Below, one piece after another: positions 1-9,702 of a stretch of 64,000 nt of DNA. The DNA comes from Aureispira sp. CCB-QB1 (GTDB taxonomy: Bacteria; Bacteroidota; Bacteroidia; Chitinophagales; Saprospiraceae), in contig NZ_JHBV01000004.1 in NCBI RefSeq assembly GCF_000724545.1, positions 1 to 64,000 on the forward strand. The letters run 5' to 3'. The notes beneath the pieces are model-generated. The model did no database searches, was not told the DNA's origin, and worked only from the letters and a program-made list of their open reading frames with translations. Position 1 is the stretch's first letter; the number at the start of each line of letters is the position of its first letter. The position numbers were made by a program, and so were the translations under genes.

Positions 1-99
1 TACCTTTTTCACACTACTTTCTTGTATTTATACTTTTTTTTCACTTTTTTGTTTACAGTTTTAATGTACGATAATGTCTAATAGCTAGGAACTTAAAGA

Positions 100-132
100 A
101 GCTGTTTGGACAACCGTTCAAGCAGCTTTTTT
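100..132 (+). terminator. Rho-independent terminator, possibly bidirectional
   Basis: A 12-bp stem (100-111 with 116-127, two G-T wobbles) around an AACC loop is followed by six T on the plus strand. It would end a plus-strand gene lying left of the window. Read on the minus strand it starts only 3 nt past the stop of the reading-frame tail at 131-340, with a weaker T-containing tail, so it may serve both directions. Confidence 0.75.
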
Positions 133-340
133 ATAAGATCGTACCGACTTCTACCAGCCCTTTGAGCAATTGCCCTTTTTGCCTTTTCCAAAAACGAATA
201 TCTGCAACAATAGAGCGAATACCAATGCGTTGCAGACCTGTGTTATTCTTATCCCAATAATCGTAATATACTTGCGTGCTATTGATACAAAGTGCTCGTA
301 TGTCTTTTGTCTTTATAGCTAGTTGGTCACAAACAATGAA
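131..340 (-). pseudogene. In-frame 69-codon tail after the stop of the voltage-sensor-like gene
   Basis: Directly beyond the TAA stop (341-343) of the upstream membrane-protein gene the same frame stays open for 69 codons and ends at TAA 131-133, immediately before a hairpin. The translation has a normal composition (for example VYYDYWDKNNTG and RSIVADIRFWKRQKG) and no strong start codon of its own. It reads like the original C-terminus of that gene, cut off by a nonsense mutation, a sequencing error or stop readthrough. No family is recognised in the tail. Alternatively it is a separate small gene with an unusual start. Confidence 0.45.
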
Positions 341-1327
341 TTACAAGGCTTTCCACTGTTTTACTTTTACTCGTTTGACAATTAAATCAATCACTTCCAA
401 AATAAGCTCGTTGGTCAATTCGGTACTTTTATTAGCTTGCGGTTGTAAAAAAACTTCTAAGATACTTTCTGTTACCAAAGTAATCATAGGCTGGTTATCA
501 GCAGCACTTAGGTCCGTAATTAATTGATCAACAACACCAAAAACAATTTGGCTGGTTGCTGTATTTAACGTTTCTTGTATTTGAGCACCAACGATGGGTA
601 TTCGTTTGATTTGTTGTACTTCGGGATTGTTGATAACCGTATTTTCAACCGTCTTGACCACATATTTTTCTAATAGTTTTTGATATTGAGGATACTTTGC
701 ACGAATTCCTTCTTGTAGTGTTTGCCCAATGAGTTCCGCAATTTCTTTTTGGCGGGGTTGCAGTACTTGGCTCAAAATAGCTTCATTGAGCGGTTGTCCT
801 CGATTGATTTCGCTTTTCGTTTGACTAAGTACCTTAATAACGACTCGATCTGATATTTCTTCAATAGCAATATTATAATAATAGGTCAATGTTGTAAACA
901 GCGCATAATTATTCAAGTCGATGACTTGCCAACGATGTAGACGATATGTCAAGCCAATAATTCTAAATAAACGCAAAATACGGAAGGAACTGGTCGGGAA
1001 ACAACCTAAGACATCATACCAATGAATGAATGGATAAAAGAACCACTTAGCATAGACTTTTTGTTGTATGGCTATTAGCCAACGAACAGAAAATTCGACA
1101 ATAAAAATGCTGACAATGATACCATCATAAAAGTAAAAATCTTCATGAATAGATTCATAAAAAGGTAGAATAGGGTCTACTATTTTTTTGACCATATTGG
1201 TATTATACAAAGCGTCAAACATCAACCACGCTAAATCAAATACAGTTAGACCCAACATCAGCAAGTCGGTCATAACTGACAGCCAATTTAAAGGACTTTT
1301 GATATTTTGAAAGCGTGGCAACATCAT
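341..1327 (-). CDS. Voltage-sensor-like (ion-transporter superfamily) membrane protein
   Basis: The N-terminal half holds about four hydrophobic segments with the layout of an S1-S4 voltage sensor. An S2-like stretch has acidic and basic residues (VEFSVRWLIAI), and an S3-S4-like stretch carries spaced arginines (SFRILRLFRIIGLTYRLHR, about residues 113-131). No pore helix or selectivity filter follows; the remaining 190 residues are soluble and helical. It is therefore a sensor-only or non-channel member rather than a clear ion channel. It starts 3 nt after the folA stop, so the two are probably cotranscribed. The ATG pair at 1322-1327 gives two possible starts. The frame continues for 69 codons past the stop, suggesting the protein may once have been about 398 residues. 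Ligand, ion and function are unknown. Confidence 0.7.
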   Translation of the reverse strand: MMLPRFQNIKSPLNWLSVMTDLLMLGLTVFDLAWLMFDALYNTNMVKKIVDPILPFYESIHEDFYFYDGIIVSIFIVEFSVRWLIAIQQKVYAKWFFYPFIHWYDVLGCFPTSSFRILRLFRIIGLTYRLHRWQVIDLNNYALFTTLTYYYNIAIEEISDRVVIKVLSQTKSEINRGQPLNEAILSQVLQPRQKEIAELIGQTLQEGIRAKYPQYQKLLEKYVVKTVENTVINNPEVQQIKRIPIVGAQIQETLNTATSQIVFGVVDQLITDLSAADNQPMITLVTESILEVFLQPQANKSTELTNELILEVIDLIVKRVKVKQWKAL

Positions 1328-1330
1328 TTT

Positions 1331-1828
1331 TTATTCTTTGCGTTCTAATACACGGAAGGTGTAATCATAGGGATTTTTAGCATCTTTAGGATGGCTTATG
1401 CTACTGATTTCTTTCCAATGTTGGTCATTGATTTCAGGGAAAAAAACATCGGCATCTTCTACTTCAATGTCAATTTCCGTTAAATAAAGTTTTGTTGATA
1501 AAGGCAGACCTCTACGGTAAATTTCTCCTCCACCAATGATAAAAGCTTCCTCTGCTTCCCGTTCTTGTGCTACCGCCAAAGCAGCACCAATGGAATGCAC
1601 TAGAATACAACCCTCGATATAAAATTCAGGATTGCGACTGACAATAATATTGGTTCTATTGGGGAGTGGCTTCCCGATTGATTCAAAGCACTTTCGTCCC
1701 ATAATAATAGGATGCCCTGTCGTTACTTTTTTAAAGTATTTAAGGTCGGCAGGAAGGTACCAAGGAATATCATTTCCTCGACCGATTTCTCGATTGTTGC
1801 CCATTCCTACAATAGTTGATACTCTCAT
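1331..1828 (-). CDS. folA: Dihydrofolate reductase
   Basis: This 165-residue protein has the length and motifs of bacterial DHFR, which reduces dihydrofolate to tetrahydrofolate with NADPH in the cytoplasm. Visible are the PWYLPADLKYFK segment with the substrate-binding acid D28, the IIMGRKCFESIG cofactor motif, LPNRTNIIVSR, and IIGGGEIY near residue 98. The C-terminal YDYTFRVLERKE matches the usual last strand. It is the first gene of a short minus-strand unit with the sensor-like membrane gene 3 nt downstream. About 1 kb without a gene lies upstream, so its promoter should be close to the ATG. Confidence 0.96.
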   Translation of the reverse strand: MRVSTIVGMGNNREIGRGNDIPWYLPADLKYFKKVTTGHPIIMGRKCFESIGKPLPNRTNIIVSRNPEFYIEGCILVHSIGAALAVAQEREAEEAFIIGGGEIYRRGLPLSTKLYLTEIDIEVEDADVFFPEINDQHWKEISSISHPKDAKNPYDYTFRVLERKE

Positions 1829-2822
1829 AGATTTAATCCCTTTTGTTGTAGAACGTTTTGTAAACTACTGCTTAAATACATAACCACGTACTATAAATGA
1901 TATTTTCTTTTGTTTGATGCAATAGCTTTGTGGTAAACAGTATTTTATAAACGGTTTTTTTTTGTTTTTGTTGGTAACAATAAAAAATATATAAGCTTGT
2001 TTGTCAATAATAAGGAAACTTTGCTTGTTAGCCAACTCTCCTTTGAAGTAAATTAATTCTATAAATAAGGACTTTTAAAATAGTGGCTTGCTAATTGGTT
2101 ATTCTATAGTAAAAGCCAATACATTCTATTAGAATTAATTAGCACTTATATTTAATCAGTAGATGACGATTAAGATTTTTTGAAACTGATAACTTTTTTT
2201 GATAAACAGTATTAACTAATAAGAGCAACACTCATCTCACTTTTGGGTGAACGTTGCTTGCTTCTAGTAAATGGTAGTTAACTACCCCAAATTATGCTTA
2301 TTTATACAATAAAAAACACCTTTAATATATTGAAGTAAAAGCCAATTTAAAAAATTGTTGTAACACAAAAAAGAAATGAAATTGAATTATGGTTGTCAAT
2401 AATGCTTAGAAGTATAAACAAGTTTTTCTGTACTTTTACTTAGTTAACATAGCGTACGGATGTTAAAGGCAAAGCTGAGTGAAAAAGCTATAGAAAGCAG
2501 GATAGAAAATAAGTACTTGGATACAGCAATAAAGAAAAAGAGTTTCTTAGAAGAATAAAAAAGGCTAACGTGTTTCTACAAACTCGATTCTAAAAAAGGA
2601 CTTATTGAGCAGATACTTTTTTACAAGAGTGAAGTTGCTTACCAAAACTCATTAAGTAAAATTTGGAAGAGGGGACAAAATTTAGAGAGGAATATTACGA
2701 CTCTATGGTGATGGATGTTGTTAAGGTAAAGTGTCTTTAAGAAGTAATCCACTTTTTGTAGATCCTAAATTTTAGCAACAACTTTTCAAGGGGGTGTTGG
2801 TGTAAGTGAGAAGCAAAAAATT
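1829..2822. other. Gene-free AT-rich stretch
   Basis: No convincing coding frame on either strand over about 1 kb. The only notable structure is a hairpin at 2224-2258 (arms AGCAA / TTGCT plus CACTCA / TGGGTG with one wobble) without a T-run. The part from about 2450 to 2760 has short open frames broken by stops and could be a decayed gene, but I could not recognise one. It must contain the promoter of folA. Confidence 0.5.
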
Positions 2823-2853
2823 AGGCGACCTGATATTATCAGGTCGCCTTTTT
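2823..2853 (-). terminator. Strong bidirectional terminator hairpin
   Basis: AGGCGACCTGATA and TATCAGGTCGCCT form a perfect 13-bp inverted repeat around a single base (in practice a slightly larger loop). T-runs flank it on both strands: five T on plus and TAATTTTTT on minus. It lies 25 nt past the stop of the minus-strand symporter gene, which it most likely terminates. Confidence 0.9.
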
Positions 2854-2877
2854 ATAGTTTCTATCTAATTTATAGTA

Positions 2878-4542
2878 TTAATCTGGTTTTTGGTAGGTTT
2901 TGGTGTATGCTATATATTTAGCAACTTCTTCTTTTACAACAGGAGCCAAAATTAATAGTCCAATAACATTAGGGAATACCATAGCAAAAATCATGGCATC
3001 TGAAAAACCAATAACAGAGTCTAAACTAGCAGCGGCACCAATAACAACAAAAGTACAGAATAGTAATTTATAAATAATATCTGCTCTTTTGCTTTTCCCA
3101 AATAAAAACTTCCATGCTTGTAGTCCGTAATAAGACCAAGATAGCATCGTTGAAAATGCAAATAATACAACCGCAACGGTTAGTATGTACTCGGCACCAG
3201 GCAATGAAGATGAGAACGCAGCAGAAGTGGCACTAACGCCATCCGCTTTTTGACCATAAACCATAAACTGCCCCTCAATATTGGTAATAATTAATACTAA
3301 AGCAGTCATTGTACAAATAATAACAGTATCAATAAACGGCTCTAATAGAGCAACCATGCCTTCTGATGCTGGATGAGATGTACGAACAGCAGAGTGAGCA
3401 ATAGCGGCAGAACCAACTCCTGCTTCGTTAGAGAATGCTGCACGTTGAAAGCCTTGAATCAAAACTCCAATAATACCTCCGGCAATAGCAGTGGGAGCAA
3501 AAGCACCTTCTAAGATCAATCCAAAAGCAGTAGGAATTAAGCCAATATTCATAAATAGCACAATAAGAGCTGCGCCAACATACAATACAGCCATAAAAGG
3601 AACGACCTTTTCGGTTACTTGACCTATTCTTTTGATTCCTCCAATAATTACAATACCCACCAAAAAGGCGACAATCAATCCAAAAATTGTTTTAGCACTC
3701 ATAGGAATAGCCGAAGCATCTCCATAAATAACATTTAAAAACTGAATAGCAGCTTGATTGGCTTGGAACATATTTCCACCACCAAAAGAACCACCAATAC
3801 ACATAATGGCAAAGAAAACAGCAAATACTTTACCCAAAGCACCTAGACCTTTTTCTTCTAAACCTTTCTTCAAGTAATACATTGGTCCCCCATGTACCGT
3901 TCCGTCTTGATCAATTTCTCTGTATTTGACCCCTAATGTACATTCTGCAAATTTAGAAGACATCCCTAAGATACCTGCCAAGATCATCCAAAAGGTAGCT
4001 CCAGGTCCGCCAACACTCAATGCAACAGCTACACTAGCAATATTACCTAGTCCTACGGTTGCCGAAAGTGCTGCTGTTAAAGCTTGAAAAGGCGTTACTT
4101 CACCATCTGCACTTTCATCTCGAATGGTATCGGGCATATCATCAATAATATCTTGTCGAACATTATCATTAGGGACAATTACTTCTGTAGTAGCATCAGG
4201 GTTATAATAATCACCACGAACTGTTCGAATGGCTAGAGGCAAATGTTTGATATTAGGAAAACCAAAGTAGATTGTAAAAAACAAAGCACCAAGGATTAGA
4301 ACGATTAAAACGATTGGAATTCCTACGTTATTGCCTAGAGGAATAGAGAAGAAAATGATACTCTGTACAAGGTTAGAGAAAGGCGTAAATGCCTCATCGA
4401 TTTGTTGGTCAATGCCTTTAGCGGCGGGTTCTTGGCAAAATGCAAGGATAGGAGTTAGGATAGCAAGAAGGGATAGAATGAATCGTTGTTTTATGAAGCT
4501 AATCTTTGATTTCATTGGTATGATGTCTGTTTTTTTTAGCAT
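2878..4542 (-). CDS. Alanine/glycine:cation symporter (AGCS family)
   Basis: This polytopic inner-membrane transporter belongs to the AGCS (AlsT/DagA) family, which imports alanine or glycine with sodium or protons. Family signatures seen are the NIASVAVALSVGGPGA segment, GGPMYYLKKGLEEK, and AAFSNEAGVGSAAIAHSA, plus about ten hydrophobic segments. At 554 residues it is longer than the usual 440-480. The extra N-terminus includes a signal-like hydrophobic stretch ending ILAFCQEPAAKG and a linker before the first conserved helix, plus an acidic insert near residues 120-147. Met10 (4515) is an equally good start and gives a more typical MKSK N-terminus. It is a single-gene unit ending at the hairpin at 2823-2853. 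Confidence 0.93.
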   Translation of the reverse strand: MLKKTDIIPMKSKISFIKQRFILSLLAILTPILAFCQEPAAKGIDQQIDEAFTPFSNLVQSIIFFSIPLGNNVGIPIVLIVLILGALFFTIYFGFPNIKHLPLAIRTVRGDYYNPDATTEVIVPNDNVRQDIIDDMPDTIRDESADGEVTPFQALTAALSATVGLGNIASVAVALSVGGPGATFWMILAGILGMSSKFAECTLGVKYREIDQDGTVHGGPMYYLKKGLEEKGLGALGKVFAVFFAIMCIGGSFGGGNMFQANQAAIQFLNVIYGDASAIPMSAKTIFGLIVAFLVGIVIIGGIKRIGQVTEKVVPFMAVLYVGAALIVLFMNIGLIPTAFGLILEGAFAPTAIAGGIIGVLIQGFQRAAFSNEAGVGSAAIAHSAVRTSHPASEGMVALLEPFIDTVIICTMTALVLIITNIEGQFMVYGQKADGVSATSAAFSSSLPGAEYILTVAVVLFAFSTMLSWSYYGLQAWKFLFGKSKRADIIYKLLFCTFVVIGAAASLDSVIGFSDAMIFAMVFPNVIGLLILAPVVKEEVAKYIAYTKTYQKPD

Positions 4543-4678
4543 TATTAATTTAGTATTATTGTAATGTTATTGCACAATATACTAAAAATGTCAGGGAATC
4601 TCCAAAAGAGACTGTAGGTATGTACATTGCCCTTAAGGTTTTAGAACGCTTAAAGGTACTCTATAGGCACCTAAAACA

Positions 4679-4711
4679 ACAAACGCTTTCTTGGATTAAG
4701 AAAGCGTTTGT
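4679..4711 (-). terminator. Terminator of the GH5 gene
   Basis: A perfect 14-bp stem (4679-4692 with 4698-4711) and 5-nt loop lies 8 nt beyond the minus-strand stop at 4719. On the minus strand it is followed by TGTTTTAG. This is a typical Rho-independent terminator. Confidence 0.85.
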
Positions 4712-4718
4712 CTAATAA

Positions 4719-6032
4719 TTATAGTTGAAACTTATCGTTAAAACTCTTGATTAGTTCGTGGGTCGTTGTATCCGTATTGTAAACAGAATACCAACCTTGA
4801 TATTCATGAGGTGGGTCCCCAATTAAATCGTCTCCAGCTTCATAAACAGACCTAGGCACACGAGGGCGACCTTCTCCTCCCCAAGCCCAGAAATTAATTC
4901 CTTGATAAGGACTACCTTCATTGATGTTTTTTTCTAAATACTCAAACATAAACTTAAAATAAGAATCTCGTTGTTGAACCGTAGAACTAGCATCATAACT
5001 CTCTGCATCTCTAGCAATTCCAAATTCTTCCAAAACCACAGGCATATTCATTTCTTTGGCAATTTCTATATGCTTATCTAAATAAGCAATGGCTTTCTTT
5101 TGAGCAGTTTCTAAAGTAGGAACCTTGTGAGGATCATACCACCCCCAGTTTTGTATCCAAATATGCGCTGTTAAATAATCAATTCCCATAGAATGGTTTT
5201 TGATGAAGTTTTTGCGACGGTTTCCAAATAAAGATTCTGACATGATGCCTTCGCTTCCTGTCGAAATCAAATGATTGGGATCCATTTTGCGAATGAACTT
5301 TGTCGTTTGACGAATCCAGTTTCTATAAGCACTAATTTTGACACCACATTTAGGTTCATTGGCCAATTGCCAAGCCATTATTGTTGGGTCATCCTTATAA
5401 GGTTTGCCCGTCACGGTGTTGGTACGTTCTACGATTTTTTTGACGTGAGCCTTAAACCAATTTTTAGCACGTGTATTGGAATAAAAACGGAAAGTATAAT
5501 CCATATAAATACCCCAAGAAACGCCTCCGTCTAAAGAAGGATATGGAATGGGGGAATTGTCTAACCATGATAAATACTGTGCAAATCCACCCGACCAATG
5601 CCAGAAATTGCCCAAGACGAGAACACCATAAATATTACGTTTTTCCATTTCTGCTAACAGAAAATCCAAGCCTTCAAGAATATCTTCGTTGTATTCAAAA
5701 GGTTTGATCATCAAAGGAGGTTGAACACGATATTTTTCTTCTCCAGGACCTTCCGAACCAACCATAATACGCAGATTATTGCAACCAATTTCTTGCAATT
5801 TATCCAATTCTTTGATCAAGCGTTCTCTTTTGGAAGGAACACCTAAGTGCATCCCGTACCAAAAATTAGTTCCAATAAAACGATAAGGCTTACCATCTAT
5901 TTTGAATTCTGTTCCATCTACAGATACAAACCCTTTAGGAGGGGTGGGATTGGCAAGAGGGATATTCGCTTCTGATTTTGGAAAGAACGATGAAAAAAAA
6001 GCAGCCATTAGAATAATTGATAATTGTTTCAT
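4719..6032 (-). CDS. GH5 family glycoside hydrolase, mannanase-like
   Basis: This exported (beta/alpha)8 hydrolase most resembles GH5_7 endo-beta-1,4-mannanases, which cut beta-mannan chains. The chosen ATG (6030-6032) gives a signal peptide, MKQLSIILMAAFFSSFFPKSEA; a longer frame from 6083 would hide it. The mature part begins with the family opening GTEFKIDGKPYRFIGTNFWYG. The catalytic acid/base is E226 in WQLANEPK and the nucleophile is E336 in VVLEEFG. HIWIQNWGW and FWAWGGEGRPR are further active-site strands. Length is 437 residues, with no carbohydrate-binding module and no T9SS sorting domain, so it is probably periplasmic or released. It is a single gene with its own terminator. Mannanase specificity is inferred from overall resemblance; another GH5 activity is possible. 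Confidence 0.88.
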   Translation of the reverse strand: MKQLSIILMAAFFSSFFPKSEANIPLANPTPPKGFVSVDGTEFKIDGKPYRFIGTNFWYGMHLGVPSKRERLIKELDKLQEIGCNNLRIMVGSEGPGEEKYRVQPPLMIKPFEYNEDILEGLDFLLAEMEKRNIYGVLVLGNFWHWSGGFAQYLSWLDNSPIPYPSLDGGVSWGIYMDYTFRFYSNTRAKNWFKAHVKKIVERTNTVTGKPYKDDPTIMAWQLANEPKCGVKISAYRNWIRQTTKFIRKMDPNHLISTGSEGIMSESLFGNRRKNFIKNHSMGIDYLTAHIWIQNWGWYDPHKVPTLETAQKKAIAYLDKHIEIAKEMNMPVVLEEFGIARDAESYDASSTVQQRDSYFKFMFEYLEKNINEGSPYQGINFWAWGGEGRPRVPRSVYEAGDDLIGDPPHEYQGWYSVYNTDTTTHELIKSFNDKFQL

Positions 6033-6345
6033 ATAGTTATTTGATATTTTTAATCCTAGTCGATAATTCAGCCAATTGATCACTAAAGACCAGCCAAAAT
6101 TAGAGGATGAATTTTATAATAACAATTTAAGAAGTTTATTTTGTAATTTATAAGATTAGATGGTGTAGCGAATGAAAGGCATATAAATAAGCATCCTTTG
6201 TAGCTTGCAAAGCTATTTATAGATAGTTGTACCCTCCGATTCATTCGTGAACCTGTTTGTTACCAAAACAGCAATTATACCAAAAAAAAGAGCAATAGGG
6301 GAATTTAACAGTTGTTAAGATAGAGAGGGAGAAAAAGAGCGGCAT
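6033..6345. other. Intergenic stretch, no gene seen
   Basis: This AT-rich stretch of about 310 nt lies between the GH5 start and the terminator of the T9SS gene. It should contain the GH5 promoter, but no confident TTTG / TAnnTTTG pair was found. No coding frame or repeat was recognised. Confidence 0.4.
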
Positions 6346-6379
6346 AAAAAAAGCCCATTTAGCATAGCTAAATAGGCTT
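6346..6379 (-). terminator. Terminator of the T9SS cargo gene
   Basis: Arms AAGCC + ATTTAGC and GCTAAAT + GGCTT pair with one mismatch around ATA (6351-6379). On the minus strand they are followed by seven T. It lies about 100 nt beyond the stop of the gene at 6478. Confidence 0.85.
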
Positions 6380-6477
6380 ATCATAGGTTAAGAGTGGGTT
6401 GAAAAATGAGGGTATGGGAGGTTTAGTAGGGTAGAATATTTTTTATAATAGTCAGCAGTTGCCTAAATTAGGTGAAC

Positions 6478-7413
6478 TTATTTGATCAATACTTTTTGAG
6501 CTGTGGTTGTGCCAGCAACAGTGTGCTGTAAAAAATAAGCACCTGTACTCAATTCGCTAACATCAATGGTTTTGGAAGTACCTTGCATACGTCCAGTCCA
6601 AATTACTTGTCCATTTATATTAAATAGAGTCAACTGTGCTTCTTGCGCTTCTGTTTGTTGAATGTTTAAGATATCGGTTGCAGGGGTAGGAAAAACAGAC
6701 CAATCAAAACTTTCAACAACTTCTACTAATGTTTTGGTCGCCTTTTTTGCTGGTTTTTCTGTTGTTTCGTTTTGGGTAGCAACAATTGCTGGTTCTATTT
6801 TTTCGATAGCATCAGAAATAGCTTCAACGGGTAAAGAAAGTTCTGTAACCAATAGAGGTGCAACAACAGGTGCTTCTTTTTGTTCTTTTAAAGGATTGAT
6901 TTGAATGTCAAAACAATTGAAATGATTCCAAGCGGTTTCCATACCTCTACCTTCAATTAAATCGACCTCAGAAACACTTTCAGGCAAACGCTCAAAATGT
7001 ACTTCACACTCAAAGTAAGTAGTTTCTTTTTTAGAATCAGCATTCATATATACAGTTTCGGCAACCTCTTTATATTTTAATCGATTGTTTCGGCGAACGT
7101 TATAGACACCAATAAGGTCATATTCTTTGTCATTGATTTTGTCTTTTAAAAACCATGGATGAGCGCCCTCGGGAGAATATAGCCAAATAGAAGTATAAGA
7201 ACTTGCTTTGTAACGGAAGTGAAAAATGGTACGATCTTTTTGATATTCTACTTTATCAAGTATGCATTGGTCATTGAACTGTTCGTAAGTAGGCTTGTTG
7301 TCTGTTCGGTTAGCTTCTAGAGTTGGAGCTTGTGAAACGTGTTGAGCATTCGTGTTGAGGGCAAGTAATAAAAATAAAAAACTGCTCAGAGAAAAAAGTA
7401 AATGCTTTTTCAT
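6478..7413 (-). CDS. Secreted protein with T9SS type A sorting domain
   Basis: The N-terminus MKKHLLFSLSSFLFLLLALN followed by TNAQ is a classical signal peptide. The last 75 residues (from SVFPTPATDILNIQQ to AQKVLIK) form the beta-sandwich C-terminal domain that routes proteins through the type IX secretion system to the cell surface. The central part (about residues 40-165) is an unrecognised beta-rich domain containing YTSIWLYSPEGAHPWFLKD. A proline/alanine/valine-rich linker joins the two. The protein is therefore exported and probably anchored or released at the surface; its binding partner or activity is unknown. It is a single gene with its own terminator. Confidence 0.88.
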   Translation of the reverse strand: MKKHLLFSLSSFLFLLLALNTNAQHVSQAPTLEANRTDNKPTYEQFNDQCILDKVEYQKDRTIFHFRYKASSYTSIWLYSPEGAHPWFLKDKINDKEYDLIGVYNVRRNNRLKYKEVAETVYMNADSKKETTYFECEVHFERLPESVSEVDLIEGRGMETAWNHFNCFDIQINPLKEQKEAPVVAPLLVTELSLPVEAISDAIEKIEPAIVATQNETTEKPAKKATKTLVEVVESFDWSVFPTPATDILNIQQTEAQEAQLTLFNINGQVIWTGRMQGTSKTIDVSELSTGAYFLQHTVAGTTTAQKVLIK

Positions 7414-7737
7414 AATAATGGTGGTTTAGATGGATCAATAGTTAGCAGCGTAGCTAACTACTAATGAATAGGATATATTATATTCTAATATCGAAGAAAA
7501 GAAGGGTAGGGTTCGTTTTCAATGATTTTAGGGTTGGGTATTAAGGTTACTATATGGTTAGATGCAAATGCTATGTATTTTGGTGTGTTTAATAATTGCA
7601 ATCTTATTTAAAGTTCTGATAGACAGTTGTAAATTCGATTGTTTGTATTGATTAATACGAGAATTCTAAAAAAGTTACACCTAGTGGAGAAGTTTTTGAA
7701 AAAAAATTAACCAAAAGACGCTTTGCACAAAAAAAGC
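7414..7737. other. Divergent intergenic region
   Basis: About 320 nt between the start of the minus-strand T9SS gene and the hemW promoter. No gene is visible. It should hold the promoter of the T9SS gene. Confidence 0.4.
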
Positions 7738-7745
7738 TATCTTTG
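7738..7745 (+). promoter_or_regulatory. Candidate -7 promoter element of hemW
   Basis: TATCTTTG fits the Bacteroidota -7 consensus TAnnTTTG. It sits 31 nt ahead of the hemW start, giving a leader of about 25 nt. The only nearby TTTG (7722-7725) is 12 nt upstream, shorter than the usual spacing of about 20, so the -33 element is uncertain. Confidence 0.45.
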
Positions 7746-7776
7746 CAATTAATTTTTAACTAGAACAGCAACACTC

Positions 7777-8901
7777 TTGGCAGGTATTTATATTCATATT
7801 CCATTTTGCAAGCAAGCATGTCACTATTGCAATTTTCACTTCTCGACTTCTTTAAAGCAAAAAGATATCTTGTTAGAAGCTATTCATAAAGAATTAAAAG
7901 CGCGAAAAGAAGAATTGGCAGGTCAAACGGTCGAAACAGTTTACTGGGGAGGGGGGACCCCTTCTCTGTTATCGACCGCCGAAATTTCTGAAATGTGGGA
8001 TGTTATTACCAAAAACTACACCCTAAAGGATGATTTAGAGCTTACTTTGGAAGCCAATCCAGATGACTTGACACCTGCTTATCTGAATGCATTAATCAAA
8101 ACCCCGATTAATCGTTTTAGCATTGGCATACAATCTTTTTTTGACGAAGATTTGGCGTTTATGAATCGGGCGCACAATGCAAGCCATGCCTATACTTGTA
8201 TTCAGGCAGCTCAAGATGCAGGTTTTGATAACTTGACAATCGATCTAATTTATGGCACTCCAACGACTAGTCATGAGCGATGGAAAGCAAATCTAAACAA
8301 GGCTTTTGAGCTATCAATCCCTCATATTTCTTGTTATGCATTGACGGTAGAACCTAAAACTGCCTTAGCACATTTTGTAAAAACAGGAAAGGCTGCCAAT
8401 ATAGATGACGATCATACGGCAGAACAATTTGAAATTTTACTAAGTGAAATGGAAAGGAATGGATATGAACAATACGAAATTTCTAACTTCTGCTTGCCCA
8501 ATAAATATGCAAAACATAATTCAAATTATTGGACAGGAAAACATTACTTAGGCATTGGTCCTGCCGCTCATTCATTTAATGGCAGGACTCGACGTTGGAA
8601 TATTGCTAATAATGCACAATATATTAATGCATTAAAAAATGATACCACTTACTGGGAAACCGAAGTATTGACAGCAGAAAATCAGTTCAATGAGTATATT
8701 ATGACGGCTCTAAGAACAAAATGGGGGGTGTCTGCTCGTCATTTGGAGGGATGGGGAGGCAATACAAGAACTTGGTTTGAGAAAGAAGCAATGATTTTTG
8801 TGCGCCAAGGATTAATGACAAAACGAGGTGAGGTTTATACCTTAACCGCCAAAGGAAAGATTGTCTCAGATTCGATTATTGCTGACTTGTTTTTGGATTA
8901 A
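7777..8901 (+). CDS. hemW: Heme chaperone HemW (radical SAM)
   Basis: This 374-residue radical SAM protein of the HemN/HemW family carries the cluster motif C11-x3-C15-x2-C18 followed by N-F. Phe20 replaces the fourth cysteine of true coproporphyrinogen dehydrogenase HemN, which is the mark of HemW, the cytoplasmic heme-insertion chaperone. The GGGTPSLL, TLEANPDD, RFSIGIQSF and YEISNFC segments match the family throughout. The start must be TTG (7777-7779): an in-frame TAA lies nine codons upstream with no ATG between, and MAGIYIHIPFCKQACHYC is the expected N-terminus. It stands alone, with a TAnnTTTG element 31 nt upstream. Older annotations would call it coproporphyrinogen III oxidase-like. 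Confidence 0.95.
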   Translation: MAGIYIHIPFCKQACHYCNFHFSTSLKQKDILLEAIHKELKARKEELAGQTVETVYWGGGTPSLLSTAEISEMWDVITKNYTLKDDLELTLEANPDDLTPAYLNALIKTPINRFSIGIQSFFDEDLAFMNRAHNASHAYTCIQAAQDAGFDNLTIDLIYGTPTTSHERWKANLNKAFELSIPHISCYALTVEPKTALAHFVKTGKAANIDDDHTAEQFEILLSEMERNGYEQYEISNFCLPNKYAKHNSNYWTGKHYLGIGPAAHSFNGRTRRWNIANNAQYINALKNDTTYWETEVLTAENQFNEYIMTALRTKWGVSARHLEGWGGNTRTWFEKEAMIFVRQGLMTKRGEVYTLTAKGKIVSDSIIADLFLD

Positions 8902-9702
8902 GTATGTGATGCTGTCCTTGTTTTGATGCCAAGAGTGGGAGAGATCTTTTTTTGTTAAAATAGACAATAATAAGTAATCGTTCATAAAAATTTATAGGCA
9001 AAAAGAATTACATTTTTGACTATATTTTTTTCTGCCCACTTACTTAGCAACCAAAACTTTTATATAGATAAAAGTATACATTTTGTGTCTGCTGCTCCAA
9101 ACAAGTTTCAAACTATTTATTAGATGTTTTATAATATGCGAATATTCATTGGATAATACTCCGATGATACTACGTAGTAATGCATTGAATTAACAGAAAT
9201 ATGGAAAAAATACTTTTATTTCTAATGTTTTTTTTGTTTATTTACTAGAACGTCTAACTCAATGTAATAAATTGGGGGTATTCCAAAACCATTTTGTTGA
9301 GAAGGATTTCTATTAACCCTTTAGTAATTTACTTCGTCAAAATTTAAAACTCACTAAAAATGGCTTGATTACATCCATAGATGGATAGAACAAGTTACAA
9401 GTAAAGTGCTCATGAACCTAAGATGCCTTAATCTAAATATTCCCCTATTTAAGATTGGTCTTACAAGCAGTGCAGCTCATTAAGCAAATGATATTTTAAA
9501 ATAAGTAAACAGAAAAAGCATAGCTAAAGAATAGCCTTATTTTTTAGCGTTAATCAGCTGATCGAAGAGAAAAAAGGACAAGCTCTGTAGCTGATATAAT
9601 TTTTTCTGAAGGATTACTTACTACCAACTCTGATAAATGCAATGGTTGGTGGAATGAATAGATAAAGCTGCCTGTTCATGATTACTGTATTAATAATAGT
9701 AG
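8902..9702. other. Gene-free AT-rich stretch
   Basis: About 800 nt downstream of hemW with no convincing coding frame on either strand and no clear hemW terminator. A weak stem-loop with trailing T-run is present near 9515-9545. The region ends at an intergenic repeat element (9703-9813). Confidence 0.5.
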
